DNA of 64,000 nt from Catellatospora sichuanensis (GTDB taxonomy: Bacteria > Actinomycetota > Actinomycetes > Mycobacteriales > Micromonosporaceae). Each line of letters opens with the position of its first letter. Position 1 is the stretch's first letter. The position numbers were made by a program, and so were the translations under genes. The DNA is taken from assembly GCF_007483665.1 (NCBI RefSeq), contig NZ_VIQO01000014.1, forward strand, positions 62,001 through 126,000. The letters run 5' to 3'. Below, one piece after another: positions 8,021 to 16,446 of the stretch. The notes under the pieces were generated by a model, which worked only from the letters and a program-made list of their open reading frames with translations, did no database searches and was not told the DNA's origin.

Positions 8021-9418
8021 ATGACCACCAGACGCGAGCTGCTGACCGGCCTGCTGTCCACGGCCGCGGCCACCGCGACCGGCGGACTGGCCATCGCCGC
8101 CACCGGCTCCCCCGCCCACGCCGCAGGACCGCTGACCGGCTACGTGATGGGCTACTTCACCGAATCGCCCAACCGGCTGGCCAACAACTACGGCCTGCAC
8201 CTGGCCGTCAGCACCGACGGTCTGAACTGGACCCCGCTCAACCAGAACAACCCCGTGGTCACGCCCACCGCCGGCACCGGTGGCCTGCGCGACCCGTTCA
8301 TCCTGCGCAAGCGCGACGACACGTTCGTGGTGCTCGCCACCGACCTCGCCGGCACCGACTTCACCCAGCCCAACCAGTACATCCACGTCTGGGACTCCGT
8401 CGACCTGCGCACGTTCACCGGCTACCGGCGGGTCCGGATGCACACCATGAACACCCATACCTGGGCGCCGGAGGCGTTCTGGGACAACGCCCGCGGTCAG
8501 TACGGCATCATCTACTCCGCTCACAACGGCACCCGCGACGTGTTCATGGTCAACTACACGGCCGACTTCGTGAACGTCGGCGCCGCGCAGGTGTTCTTCG
8601 ACCCCGGCTTCAACGTCCTCGACGCCACCATGCACGTGGGCAGCGGCACGAACTACCTGTACTACAAGAACCTCGCCGACGGCCGGCTCTACGGCGCCCG
8701 TTCGGCCAGCCTCAACCCCAACAGCTTCAGCACGTACACCAGCGGAATGGTCAACGGCGGCATCGAGGCGCCGATCGTGGTCAAGGCCAACGGCCGCAAC
8801 GAGTGGTGGCTGTGGGGCGACTCCTTCAGCCCCGTCAACGGCGAGTTCTACGTCTGGCGCAGCGGCGACGTCAACGCCAACGCCTGGACGGCGCTGGACA
8901 AGGCCGTCTACACGCAGCCGCTCAACGCCAAGCACGCCACCATCGCGGCGATCACCGCCACCGAGCACGCCAACCTGCTCTCCCGCTGGGGCGCGCCGGC
9001 CTGGAACCGGATCAAGTCCTACAACTTCCCGGACCGGCTGATCCGCCACGCGAGCAGGGTCGGGCGCATCGACCCGTACCCGTTCGACCCGTACGCCGAC
9101 TCGCAGTGGCGGCTGCGGCCGGGCCTGGCCGACGCGGCCGGGGTGTCGTTCGAGTCGGTCAACCTCCCCGGCAACTACCTGCGCCACAGCGGCTACGTGA
9201 TCGGGCTGGCGGCCAACGACGGCACCGCGCTGTTCGCCGGCGACGCCACCTTCCACCGCACCGCGGGCCTGGCCAACAGCGGCTGGACCTCCTGGCGCTC
9301 GCATAACTTCCCCGACCGCTACCTGCGCCACAGCAACTATCTGCTGCGCATCGACGTGCTCGGCACCGGCTCGCCCGCCGCCGACCGGGCCGACGCCACC
9401 TTCCAGATCGGCTACTGA
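8021..9418 (+). CDS. Secreted GH43-like glycosidase with AbfB (CBM42-like) domain
   Basis: A 465-residue secreted enzyme predicted to act on arabinose-containing polysaccharide. A signal peptide covers residues 1-35 (TTRRELLTGLL, cleavage after AHA). A five-bladed beta-propeller of GH43 type follows, with a candidate catalytic base in LRDPF and an acid in GGIEAP. The last 140 or so residues form an AbfB-type arabinose-binding module, recognisable by repeated (S)YNFPDRxxRH and NYLRHS motifs. The ATG at 8021 follows GGAAGGACC. It is the first gene of a three-gene operon; the second begins 12 bases downstream and carries the same C-terminal module. Confidence 0.8.
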   Translation: MTTRRELLTGLLSTAAATATGGLAIAATGSPAHAAGPLTGYVMGYFTESPNRLANNYGLHLAVSTDGLNWTPLNQNNPVVTPTAGTGGLRDPFILRKRDDTFVVLATDLAGTDFTQPNQYIHVWDSVDLRTFTGYRRVRMHTMNTHTWAPEAFWDNARGQYGIIYSAHNGTRDVFMVNYTADFVNVGAAQVFFDPGFNVLDATMHVGSGTNYLYYKNLADGRLYGARSASLNPNSFSTYTSGMVNGGIEAPIVVKANGRNEWWLWGDSFSPVNGEFYVWRSGDVNANAWTALDKAVYTQPLNAKHATIAAITATEHANLLSRWGAPAWNRIKSYNFPDRLIRHASRVGRIDPYPFDPYADSQWRLRPGLADAAGVSFESVNLPGNYLRHSGYVIGLAANDGTALFAGDATFHRTAGLANSGWTSWRSHNFPDRYLRHSNYLLRIDVLGTGSPAADRADATFQIGY

Positions 9419-9430
9419 GAGGACCTGGAC

Positions 9431-10909
9431 ATGACTCCACTCCCTGCCGGATCCACACCACGGTCGCACACCAGACGGCGCTGGTGGCGGCTCGCCGCCA
9501 TGACGGCGCTGTGCGCGCTGGCCGCCGCCGGCCTGCACGCGCCCGCCGCCTCGGCCGCCCCCGCCGTGAACTACACCAACCCGCTGGTCAACCAACGTGC
9601 CGACGCGCAGATCCACAAACACACCGACGGCTACTACTACTTCACCGCCACGGTGCCCGAGTACGACCGCATCATCCTGCGCCGGGCCACCACCCTGCAG
9701 GGCCTGTCCAGCGCCTCGGAGACGGTGATCTGGCGCAAGCACACCAGCGGCATCATGGGCGCGCACATCTGGGCCCCGGAGATCCACTTCATCGACGGCA
9801 AGTGGTACATCTACTTCGCCGCCGGCGCTACCAACGACGTCTGGGCCATCCGGATGTACGTCCTGGAGGGCACCGGCGCGAACCCGCTGACCGCGAGCTG
9901 GGCGGAAAAGGGCCAGATCACCACCCCGTGGCAGACGTTCTCACTCGACGCGTCCACCTTCGTCGCCGGCGGCGTGCGCTACCTGATCTGGGCGCAGGCC
10001 GAGCCCGGCATCGCCACGAACACCAACCTCTACATCGCGCGCCTGGCCAATCCGTGGACCATCACCGGTGCGACCACCCGCCTCACGGTGCCCACGCTGG
10101 CCTGGGAGACCCGTGGTTACAAGGTGGCCGAGGGCCCGACCGTCATCCAGCGCAACGGCAAGCTCTTCATGACCTACTCGGCCAGCGCCACGGACGCCAA
10201 CTACTGCCTGGGCATGCTCACCGCGACGGCGGGCAGCAACCTGCTCAGCGCGTCGTCCTGGACGAAGTCGCCGAACCCGGTCTTCGCCAGCAACTCCGCC
10301 ACCGGGCAGTGGGGGCCGGGCCACAACTCGTTCACCGTGTCCGAGGACGGGGCCAGTGACATCCTCGTCTACCACGACCGCAACTACCGGGACATCAGCG
10401 GTGATCCGCTCAACGACCCGAACCGGCGGACCCGCCTGCAGAAGCTGTACTGGAACGCCGACGGCACCCCGAACTTCGGCATCCCCGTGCCCGACGGCGC
10501 CACCCCGGTGCGGCTGAAGTCCTACAACTTCCCGGACCGCTTCGTCCGGCACTGGGAGTACCGGGCCCGCCTCGACACCAACGTCACCAACCTCGCCGAC
10601 TCCCAGTTCCGGATCGTCACCGGCCTCAACGGCGGCGGCAGCGTCTCGCTGGAGTCGACCAACTTCCCCGGCTACTACCTGCGCCAGCGCAGCAACGGCG
10701 AGGCATGGGTGGACCGCAACGACGGCTCGGCGGCGTTCCGCGCCGACGCGAGCTTCTTCAAGCGGGCGGGCCTGGCGAGTTCGTCGGCGGTGTCGTTCGA
10801 GTCGCAGAGCTACCCCGGACGCTACCTGCGGCACAGCAACTACCTGCTGTACGTCCAGACGGTCACCGGCACCGCCGGCCCCGCCGACGCCACCTTCGTC
10901 CTCGAGTGA
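9431..10909 (+). CDS. Secreted GH43 glycosidase with AbfB (CBM42-like) domain
   Basis: A 492-residue enzyme, probably alpha-L-arabinofuranosidase or beta-xylosidase-like. The signal peptide spans residues 1-39, ending ASAAPA. The propeller begins VNYTNPLVNQRADAQIHKH, where the Asp is the expected base, and contains IWAPEIHFIDGKWYIYF and AEGPTVIQRNG, whose Glu is the expected acid. The C-terminal 140 residues are an AbfB module (SYNFPDRFVRHWEYRARLD ... NFPGYYLR ... YLRHSNYLL) closely resembling that of the preceding gene. GAGAGGACC precedes the ATG. Spacing of 12 bases before and 23 after supports one transcript. Confidence 0.88.
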   Translation: MTPLPAGSTPRSHTRRRWWRLAAMTALCALAAAGLHAPAASAAPAVNYTNPLVNQRADAQIHKHTDGYYYFTATVPEYDRIILRRATTLQGLSSASETVIWRKHTSGIMGAHIWAPEIHFIDGKWYIYFAAGATNDVWAIRMYVLEGTGANPLTASWAEKGQITTPWQTFSLDASTFVAGGVRYLIWAQAEPGIATNTNLYIARLANPWTITGATTRLTVPTLAWETRGYKVAEGPTVIQRNGKLFMTYSASATDANYCLGMLTATAGSNLLSASSWTKSPNPVFASNSATGQWGPGHNSFTVSEDGASDILVYHDRNYRDISGDPLNDPNRRTRLQKLYWNADGTPNFGIPVPDGATPVRLKSYNFPDRFVRHWEYRARLDTNVTNLADSQFRIVTGLNGGGSVSLESTNFPGYYLRQRSNGEAWVDRNDGSAAFRADASFFKRAGLASSSAVSFESQSYPGRYLRHSNYLLYVQTVTGTAGPADATFVLE

Positions 10910-10932
10910 AACCCGTCCCCCAAGGAGTCACC

Positions 10933-12399
10933 ATGTTGCTGACCTGGCCTCGTGCCGTTTCCCGGCGAGCTCTGACGATCGCCGTCGCCATCCTGCTGGG
11001 CATGTCCCTGGCCGTCGTCGTCCACCCTGGACGCGCCGACGCCGCGCCCGGCCCGTCGTTCACCAACCCGGCCGTCGACGTGCCCAACAGCGGTGACCCG
11101 ACGCTGACGTACTACAACGGTTTCTACTACTACGTCGCCACCACCTGGTCATCCGACGTGGTGATGCGCCGGTCCCGCACCATCTCCGCGCTGCGCGGCG
11201 CGCCCGAGCAGGTCGTCGTGCGCACCGGCGGGACGACGATGTGGGCGCCGCATCTCGAAATGATCAACAATCGGTGGTACCTGTACTACTCCGTCGAGCA
11301 GAGCGGCGGCGCGCGGCGCACCCACGTCGCCGAGAGCGCCGGGACCGACCCGCTCGGGCCGTACACGATCCGGGGCATCCTCAACCTGATGCCCAACAAC
11401 GGCTGGGCCATCGACGCCGCGGTGCTCAAGCTCAACGGCGCGAACTACATGATGTTCTCGGCGTTCGCGCCGAGCGACAACCTGCAGTCGCTGTACATCG
11501 CACCGCTGACCAACCCGTGGACGGCCGGGGCGTTCGGCACCCGCATCTCCGCGCCGACGCTGTCCTGGGAGACCCAGAACGGGGCCGTGAACGAGGGCGC
11601 GTTCGCGTTGCAGCGCAACGGGCGCACCTTCGTCACGTACTCGGCCAGCCACTGCAACGGGCCCAACTACAAGCTCGGCATGCTCGAGTACCGCGGTGGG
11701 AACCCGCTGGCCATGGCGTCCTGGTCGAAGTTCGCCAACCCGATCTTCCAGCGCAACGACGCCGCGGGCGTGTACGGGCCCGGCCACCACTCGTTCTTCA
11801 CCTCGCCCGACGGCACCGAGACGTGGATCGCGTACCACGCGAACTCGTCGGCCTCGCAGGGCTGCGGCACCACCCGCAGCACCCGCGTGCAGAAGATCTC
11901 CTGGAACGCCGACGGCACCCCGAATTTGGGCGTGCCAGCCGCCCTGTCCACCATCCACGTCGGCCCGTCCGGGGAGTCCAACGCCACCCCGGTCGAGATC
12001 CGCAACCGGCACAGCAACCTCTGCCTCGACGACTACAACTTCGCGACCAACCCCGGCGCAGAGGTGCGGCAGTGGACCTGCGGCACGCAGGCGAACCAGG
12101 ACTGGTACCTGACCCCGCTCGACAACGGCTACTACCAGATCAGCAATCGGCACAGTGGCCTCTGCCTCGACGACTACAACTTCGCGACCAACCCCGGCGC
12201 AGAGGTGCGGCAGTGGTCCTGCAACGGACTGGCCGTGCAGCAATGGCAGGTCAACTCCGTCGCCGGAGGCTACTCGACCCTCGTCAACCGGCACAGCGGC
12301 CTCTGCCTGGACGACTACAACCTGGCGACCAACCCCGGCGCGGAAGTGCGCCAGTGGACCTGCCTGAACAACAACGCCCAGCACTGGCGGATCGCCTGA
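10933..12399 (+). CDS. Secreted GH43 glycosidase with ricin-type (CBM13) lectin domain
   Basis: A 488-residue enzyme and third member of the operon. The signal peptide ends near residue 38 (ADAAPG). The GH43 propeller runs to about residue 345; expected catalytic acids lie in NSGDPTLTYYNG and NEGAFALQRNG, and MWAPHLEMINNRWYLYY is characteristic. Residues about 355-488 form a three-fold ricin B-type module with near-identical subdomains (RHSGLCLDDYN ... NPGAEVRQWTC) and closing QDW/QQW/QHW motifs. Subdomains one and two are almost identical at DNA level (12007-12078 and 12148-12219). AAGGAG precedes the ATG at 10933. A hairpin at 12416 ends the operon. Confidence 0.88.
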   Translation: MLLTWPRAVSRRALTIAVAILLGMSLAVVVHPGRADAAPGPSFTNPAVDVPNSGDPTLTYYNGFYYYVATTWSSDVVMRRSRTISALRGAPEQVVVRTGGTTMWAPHLEMINNRWYLYYSVEQSGGARRTHVAESAGTDPLGPYTIRGILNLMPNNGWAIDAAVLKLNGANYMMFSAFAPSDNLQSLYIAPLTNPWTAGAFGTRISAPTLSWETQNGAVNEGAFALQRNGRTFVTYSASHCNGPNYKLGMLEYRGGNPLAMASWSKFANPIFQRNDAAGVYGPGHHSFFTSPDGTETWIAYHANSSASQGCGTTRSTRVQKISWNADGTPNLGVPAALSTIHVGPSGESNATPVEIRNRHSNLCLDDYNFATNPGAEVRQWTCGTQANQDWYLTPLDNGYYQISNRHSGLCLDDYNFATNPGAEVRQWSCNGLAVQQWQVNSVAGGYSTLVNRHSGLCLDDYNLATNPGAEVRQWTCLNNNAQHWRIA

Positions 12400-12415
12400 C
12401 AAATGCGGTGGTGGG

Positions 12416-12439
12416 TGCCGGCGCGATGCTGCGCCGGCA
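12416..12439. terminator. Hairpin between GH43 operon and rho
   Basis: TGCCGGCGC (12416-12424) pairs with GCGCCGGCA (12431-12439) around a six-base loop, between convergent genes, and would serve both directions. Confidence 0.55.
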
Positions 12440-12457
12440 TCCGCCGTGCCGTGGCGC

Positions 12458-13780
12458 TCACGGTGTGCTGCGGGCGATCTGCATGAGGAACTCGGCGTTG
12501 CTGCCGGTCTTGCGCAGCCGGTCGACGAGCTGCTCGCCGGTCTGCTGGGTGTCCATGGTGTGCAGGGCGCGGCGCAGGCGGCGCACCAGCTCCAGCTCCT
12601 GCGCGCCGACCAGCAGCTCCTCCCGGCGGGTGCTGGACGAGTCGACGTCCACGGCCGGGAAGATGCGCCGGTCGGCCAGCCCGCGCTGCAGCCGCAACTC
12701 GGCGTTGCCGGTGCTCTTGAACTCCTCGAAGATGACGGTGTCGCCCAGCGAGCCGGTCTCCACCAGCGCGGTGGCGATGATGGTCAGCGAGCCACCGCCC
12801 TCGATGGTGCGGGCCGCGCCGAGGAAGCGCTTCGGCGCGTGCAGCGCGCCCGCCTCGATGCCGCCCGACATGACGCGGCCGTTGGACGGCGCGGCCAGGT
12901 TGTAGGCCCGGCCGAGCCGGGTGATGGAGTCCAGCAGCACGACGACGTCGCGGCCCTGCTCGACGAGGCGCTTGGCGCGTTCGATGGCGAGTTCGGCGAC
13001 CGCGATGTGATCGGCCGGCGGCCGGTCGAAGGTCGACGAGACCACCTCGCCGCGTACGGTGCGCCGCATGTCGGTGACCTCCTCCGGGCGCTCGTCGATG
13101 AGGATGGCCATGACGTGCACGTCGGGATGGTTGACCGCCAGCGCGTGGGCGATCGCCTGCAGCACCATGGTCTTGCCGGCCTTGGGCGGTGACACGACCA
13201 GGGCCCGCTGGCCCTTGCCGATCGGGGTGAGCAGGTCGATCACGCGGGTCGTCAGCACGTGGGGTTCGGTCTCCAGGCGCATCCGCACCTGCGGGTAGAT
13301 CGGGGTCAGCGCGTAGAAGTCGGGCCGTTCGCGCAGGTGCCCGGCGGGTTCGCCGTTGACGGTGTCGACGACGGTCACGGTGGGCCGCTGGGCGCGGCGG
13401 TCGGCGCGGTCGCCCGCTGCGGTCCGCCGGTGCGCCGTCGGCTGCGCCACGGCGCCGGTGACGACGTCGCCGCGGCGCAGGCCGAGGCGCTGGACCAGGC
13501 CCGGCGGCAGGTGCGGGTCGCCCGGGTCGGGCAGGTAACCGTCGAGCCGGACGAAGAAGTGCTTGTCACGGACGTCGACGACACCGCTGACGGGCGTCGC
13601 CGGAGTGGCCTCGGCGGTGTCCGGCGCGGCAGTGTCGTGCTCGTCGCGACCAGGCGTGTTCGTGCGGGGACGCGCCGGGACGCGGCGTCGGCGGGTGGAT
13701 GTCGCGGGTCCCGTCGCACCGGTTCCGGCGGCGGGGCTCCCGGCGGCTGCGGCGGTCGGCCGCAGGTCGAGGTCGGTCAT
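12458..13780 (-). CDS. rho: Transcription termination factor Rho, short form
   Basis: A 440-residue Rho-type hexameric RNA helicase. Residues 1-80 are low-complexity and carry no recognisable Rho N-terminal helical domain. The RNA-binding cold-shock-like domain follows (GVVDVRDKHFFVRLDGYLP ... DPHLPPGLVQRLGLRRGD). The ATPase core has Walker A PPKAGKT, Walker B VVVLLDSITRL, RAYN, and the C-terminal GSLTIIATALVETGS and ELRLQRGLADRRIFPAVD. AGGAG precedes the ATG at 13780. Housekeeping actinobacterial Rho proteins are usually much longer with a large basic N-terminal insert, so this may be a second Rho paralogue; the window alone cannot prove that. The 560-base region upstream may hold leader control. 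Confidence 0.92.
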   Translation of the reverse strand: MTDLDLRPTAAAAGSPAAGTGATGPATSTRRRRVPARPRTNTPGRDEHDTAAPDTAEATPATPVSGVVDVRDKHFFVRLDGYLPDPGDPHLPPGLVQRLGLRRGDVVTGAVAQPTAHRRTAAGDRADRRAQRPTVTVVDTVNGEPAGHLRERPDFYALTPIYPQVRMRLETEPHVLTTRVIDLLTPIGKGQRALVVSPPKAGKTMVLQAIAHALAVNHPDVHVMAILIDERPEEVTDMRRTVRGEVVSSTFDRPPADHIAVAELAIERAKRLVEQGRDVVVLLDSITRLGRAYNLAAPSNGRVMSGGIEAGALHAPKRFLGAARTIEGGGSLTIIATALVETGSLGDTVIFEEFKSTGNAELRLQRGLADRRIFPAVDVDSSSTRREELLVGAQELELVRRLRRALHTMDTQQTGEQLVDRLRKTGSNAEFLMQIARSTP

Positions 13781-14345
13781 GGGTACTCCTCGGAGATGGT
13801 GCGCCAGGGCACGGGCGTGCTGGGGCGCGATGGGCACCGAGCGCCTGATCACGAAAGCCGAGTGCGCATCGGGAAACGTCGCGATGGCTCAGCCGCTGAG
13901 GCAGCGGTGCGGTGGGAAACCGATCCCGGCGGAACGCGGATGCGTGGCCGATGATCGGGAAAAAGGACACCCTCGGGGCGGGAACTCCACGCCTGCATCG
14001 AGAGATGCTTGATCAAAGGTACCCCACCGGGCCGGTCCCGGCAACCGGCACGCCGAGCCGCACCCGTGGGCGCGTCACAAGGAGAGCGACCCCGGGCCGC
14101 TCCCCTTGTGCCCCCGTTACGCCGTTGTGCAGGCACTCGCCCCCGAACGCCTGCCGCCCTGCGCCGGCCGTGGCCCGTGCAGTCCTGATCGTCTCGACCC
14201 ACCATGCGAGCAGCGCAAGCCTGTTCGGCCGTGCTTCACAAATTGAGTCTTGGACCTCGACAGCATAGGCTGTCCACTATGGATCCTGTCAACCACAGAT
14301 AACAGCCCTGTGATTGGCGTCAGCTGCAGATGACTTAGGGGCGTC
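13781..14345. other. Divergent non-coding region between rho and the XRE cassette
   Basis: About 565 bases. On the rho side a possible leader frame of 49 codons (ATG at 13998, end 13849) is open but has weak codon bias and no clear ribosome site, so it is not called. On the cassette side a promoter (14243-14271) and a small inverted repeat CACAG/CTGTG at 14295-14313 are visible. Confidence 0.5.
14243..14271 (+). promoter_or_regulatory. Promoter of the XRE-ImmA cassette
   Basis: TTGAGT (14243-14248), exactly 17 bases, then TAGGCT (14266-14271). Transcription would begin near 14278, just before an inverted repeat CACAG-N9-CTGTG that could bind the regulator encoded by the first gene. Confidence 0.55.
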
Positions 14346-14738
14346 ATGGGCGAGAACAGCGGCCCAGGAACGGTCGCCGAGCGCTTGACCAGGCTCTTCG
14401 ACACCGTCACCAACCCACACACGGCGAAGCGTTACACCGACCGCGAAGTAGCCGCGGCGGTCGGCTGCTCCCATACGCTGATCTTCGATCTGCGCAAGGG
14501 GAACACCCCGCCGGAGAAGACCCAGGCGGGCATCCTCATGCGGCTGGCCAGGCATTTCGGGATGGACGACAACCACCTCATGCCGGCCGGCTCCGGCACG
14601 GTCGACCCGGCGGTCTGGTCCTTCGCCATGCGCGTGAAGACCATCTCGCCGGAGGGCCTGGCGATGCTGAACGGTGTCCTGGATCACATCGCCGAACTGG
14701 AGGCGCGGGCGGCCACCCGGCCGAGCGCAGACCGATGA
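14346..14738 (+). CDS. Helix-turn-helix (XRE-like) transcriptional regulator
   Basis: A 130-residue DNA-binding protein. Residues 10-80 form a helix-turn-helix of XRE type (AERLTRLFDTVTNPH ... YTDREVAAAVGCSHTLIFDLRKGN ... QAGILMRLARHFGM), followed by a helical tail ending in ELEARAA. It opens a four-gene cassette and is followed 24 bases later by an ImmA/IrrE-like metallopeptidase. In the ImmR-ImmA and DdrO-IrrE pairs the peptidase cuts an XRE repressor, and the same relation is inferred here. Confidence 0.8.
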   Translation: MGENSGPGTVAERLTRLFDTVTNPHTAKRYTDREVAAAVGCSHTLIFDLRKGNTPPEKTQAGILMRLARHFGMDDNHLMPAGSGTVDPAVWSFAMRVKTISPEGLAMLNGVLDHIAELEARAATRPSADR

Positions 14739-14762
14739 CGCATCGATTTAGACTGTCGCCCT

Positions 14763-15287
14763 ATGCCACCCAGCCGCGAGGTCTTCACCGAGTGCAGCCG
14801 TGCGCTTGAAGGGCTGGCCATCCCCGACCCCTGGGACGTGGTGACGCTGGTCGAGTGGCTCGGCCAGCAGCGCGGTCGCCCGATCATCCTGATCCCGTGG
14901 CCGACGGCGGGCGGTGTCACGGGCTGCTGGGTGGCGGCGGCGCATCAGGACTACATCGTCTACGAGCGCACCGCCACCCCGCTGCACCGGTCGGTGATCG
15001 TCTGCCACGAGGTCGCGCACATCTGGCTGGGTCACCGCGGACACCCCACGACCGCCCTGGCGGACGAGTCCGTGCTGCCGCACGGCTACAGCGCCGACGA
15101 GGAAGTCCGCGCCGAGACCCTGGCCGAGCTCATCCTCGAGAAGGCCGCCCTGCCCGCCCCCAAGGTGCCCGAAGACGTGCTGCGGGTGATGAAGACACTG
15201 GATCAAGGAGTGACCGTTGATTCCCTGGCTGACCAGCGGGGCGTTTCTGCTCGCCGCCGTCGTCGTTGGCTCGGTCCTCGCGCGTAG
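14763..15287 (+). CDS. ImmA/IrrE-family metallopeptidase-like protein
   Basis: A 174-residue cytoplasmic protein. The zinc-binding motif HEVAHIWLGH places His82, Glu83 and His86 as in zincins, and a downstream acidic cluster (EEVRAETLAELI, about residues 108-119) can supply the third ligand. The N-terminal half is the mixed alpha/beta region typical of ImmA relatives. Its 3' end overlaps the next gene by 71 bases. The final residues are Arg-rich (VSARRRRRWLGPRA), possibly a DNA- or partner-binding tail. The likely substrate is the XRE regulator encoded immediately upstream; that is inference from known pairs. Confidence 0.82.
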   Translation: MPPSREVFTECSRALEGLAIPDPWDVVTLVEWLGQQRGRPIILIPWPTAGGVTGCWVAAAHQDYIVYERTATPLHRSVIVCHEVAHIWLGHRGHPTTALADESVLPHGYSADEEVRAETLAELILEKAALPAPKVPEDVLRVMKTLDQGVTVDSLADQRGVSARRRRRWLGPRA

Positions 15288-16446
15288 GCCGCAGGCGCGC
15301 ACCCCCGCCGGCAAGGCACTGCTCACGTGGAACCTGTTCGGCGCCGTGGCGCAGGTGGTGACCATCCATCCCGTGTACCAGGCCGTCAGCTCGCTGACCG
15401 GCCACCACAACACCGCCATCGTGATCAGTCATGGCCTCGGGCTGGTCGCCGCGTTCTTCGCCGAGATCATGATGCTGTGCTGGACCCGCGGCGCCGACGG
15501 GGCACGCGCGGCGGCCCGCTACCGCGCCGCCTTCGCGGGCGGAGCCATCGCCGTGCTCGTGGCGCTGTTCGCGCTCACTCCCGAGGTCGCCGACACCCCG
15601 TCGAGCTGGCGGCTGGACAACATCGACCGGCCCACCGTGGCCCTCTACTCGGTGGTGTACGCCCTGGCGTACTCCTGGGTCCTGCTGGACCTCTGCCGGC
15701 TGAGCATCCGCTACTCCCGCATGGTCGTCACCACGCAGACCAGGATCGGCCTGCAGCTGTTCACCGTCGGCACCGCGTTCGGCCTGGCCTACCAGCTGAT
15801 GGCCGCGGTCGACGGGCTGGTCGGCGTCACCGGGCACCGCCTCCCCGCGCACACGCCGCTGAGCCTGGCACTGGTCTGCATCGGCGTGGTGTTCCTCTGC
15901 CTCGGCGCGGTCGTCCCGCTGGTCACCACCGCCGTGATCGAGTTCGGGCGCCGCTGCCGGCAGGCCTGGCTCTGCCATCGGATGGAACCCCTCTACCGCG
16001 ATCTGGCCACCGAGTACCCGCAGGTCCTGAAAGGCCCCGTGTGGTACGGCACCGCAGGCTGGCTGGTCAACTGGTACGGCAACGGCCGCCGATTGATGCA
16101 GCGCACCATCGAGATCCACGACGGGCTGTCCGAGCTGCGGCCCTGGATGGACGACCTCGCGTACCGGGTCGGTGCGGCCGAGGCCATGAAAGAGGGCTTC
16201 GACGCCGAGGCGGTGGCCCTCGTCGCGCAGTCCGCCCAGGTGGCCGACGCGCTGCGAACCAAACGCGGCGGCGCGCCGGGCCACCGGATCCACGTGGAGA
16301 TGGTCGAGGTCGCCAAGGACCACGAAGCGGTGTGGCTGGCGCGGCTGGCCCAGACCTACCGCACCCGCCTGGTCGAGCATGCGCTCGACACGTTGACGTC
16401 CCGGCAGGACCCGGCCGGCCGGCCGGCAGTGCGGAACCCGTCGTGA
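15217..16446 (+). CDS. Polytopic membrane protein of the MAB_1171c/DUF6545 type
   Basis: A 409-residue protein with about seven transmembrane helices in residues 3-245 and a cytoplasmic C-terminal domain of about 160 residues (CRQAWLCHRMEPLYRDLATEYPQV ... RRLMQRTIEIHDGLSELRPWM). The start is TTG at 15217 with AAGGAG at 15205-15210; it begins IPWLTSGAFLL directly at the first helix. The gene therefore overlaps the metallopeptidase gene by 71 bases in another frame. Relatives are annotated only as putative transporters, often next to XRE and ImmA-like genes; the function is not established. Confidence 0.75.
   Translation: MIPWLTSGAFLLAAVVVGSVLARRPQARTPAGKALLTWNLFGAVAQVVTIHPVYQAVSSLTGHHNTAIVISHGLGLVAAFFAEIMMLCWTRGADGARAAARYRAAFAGGAIAVLVALFALTPEVADTPSSWRLDNIDRPTVALYSVVYALAYSWVLLDLCRLSIRYSRMVVTTQTRIGLQLFTVGTAFGLAYQLMAAVDGLVGVTGHRLPAHTPLSLALVCIGVVFLCLGAVVPLVTTAVIEFGRRCRQAWLCHRMEPLYRDLATEYPQVLKGPVWYGTAGWLVNWYGNGRRLMQRTIEIHDGLSELRPWMDDLAYRVGAAEAMKEGFDAEAVALVAQSAQVADALRTKRGGAPGHRIHVEMVEVAKDHEAVWLARLAQTYRTRLVEHALDTLTSRQDPAGRPAVRNPS

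Noticed and set aside
13849..13998. Leader peptide gene for rho
   Set aside because: The 49-codon frame has poor codon bias and no clear ribosome site, and no regulatory codon run or alternative hairpins could be shown.
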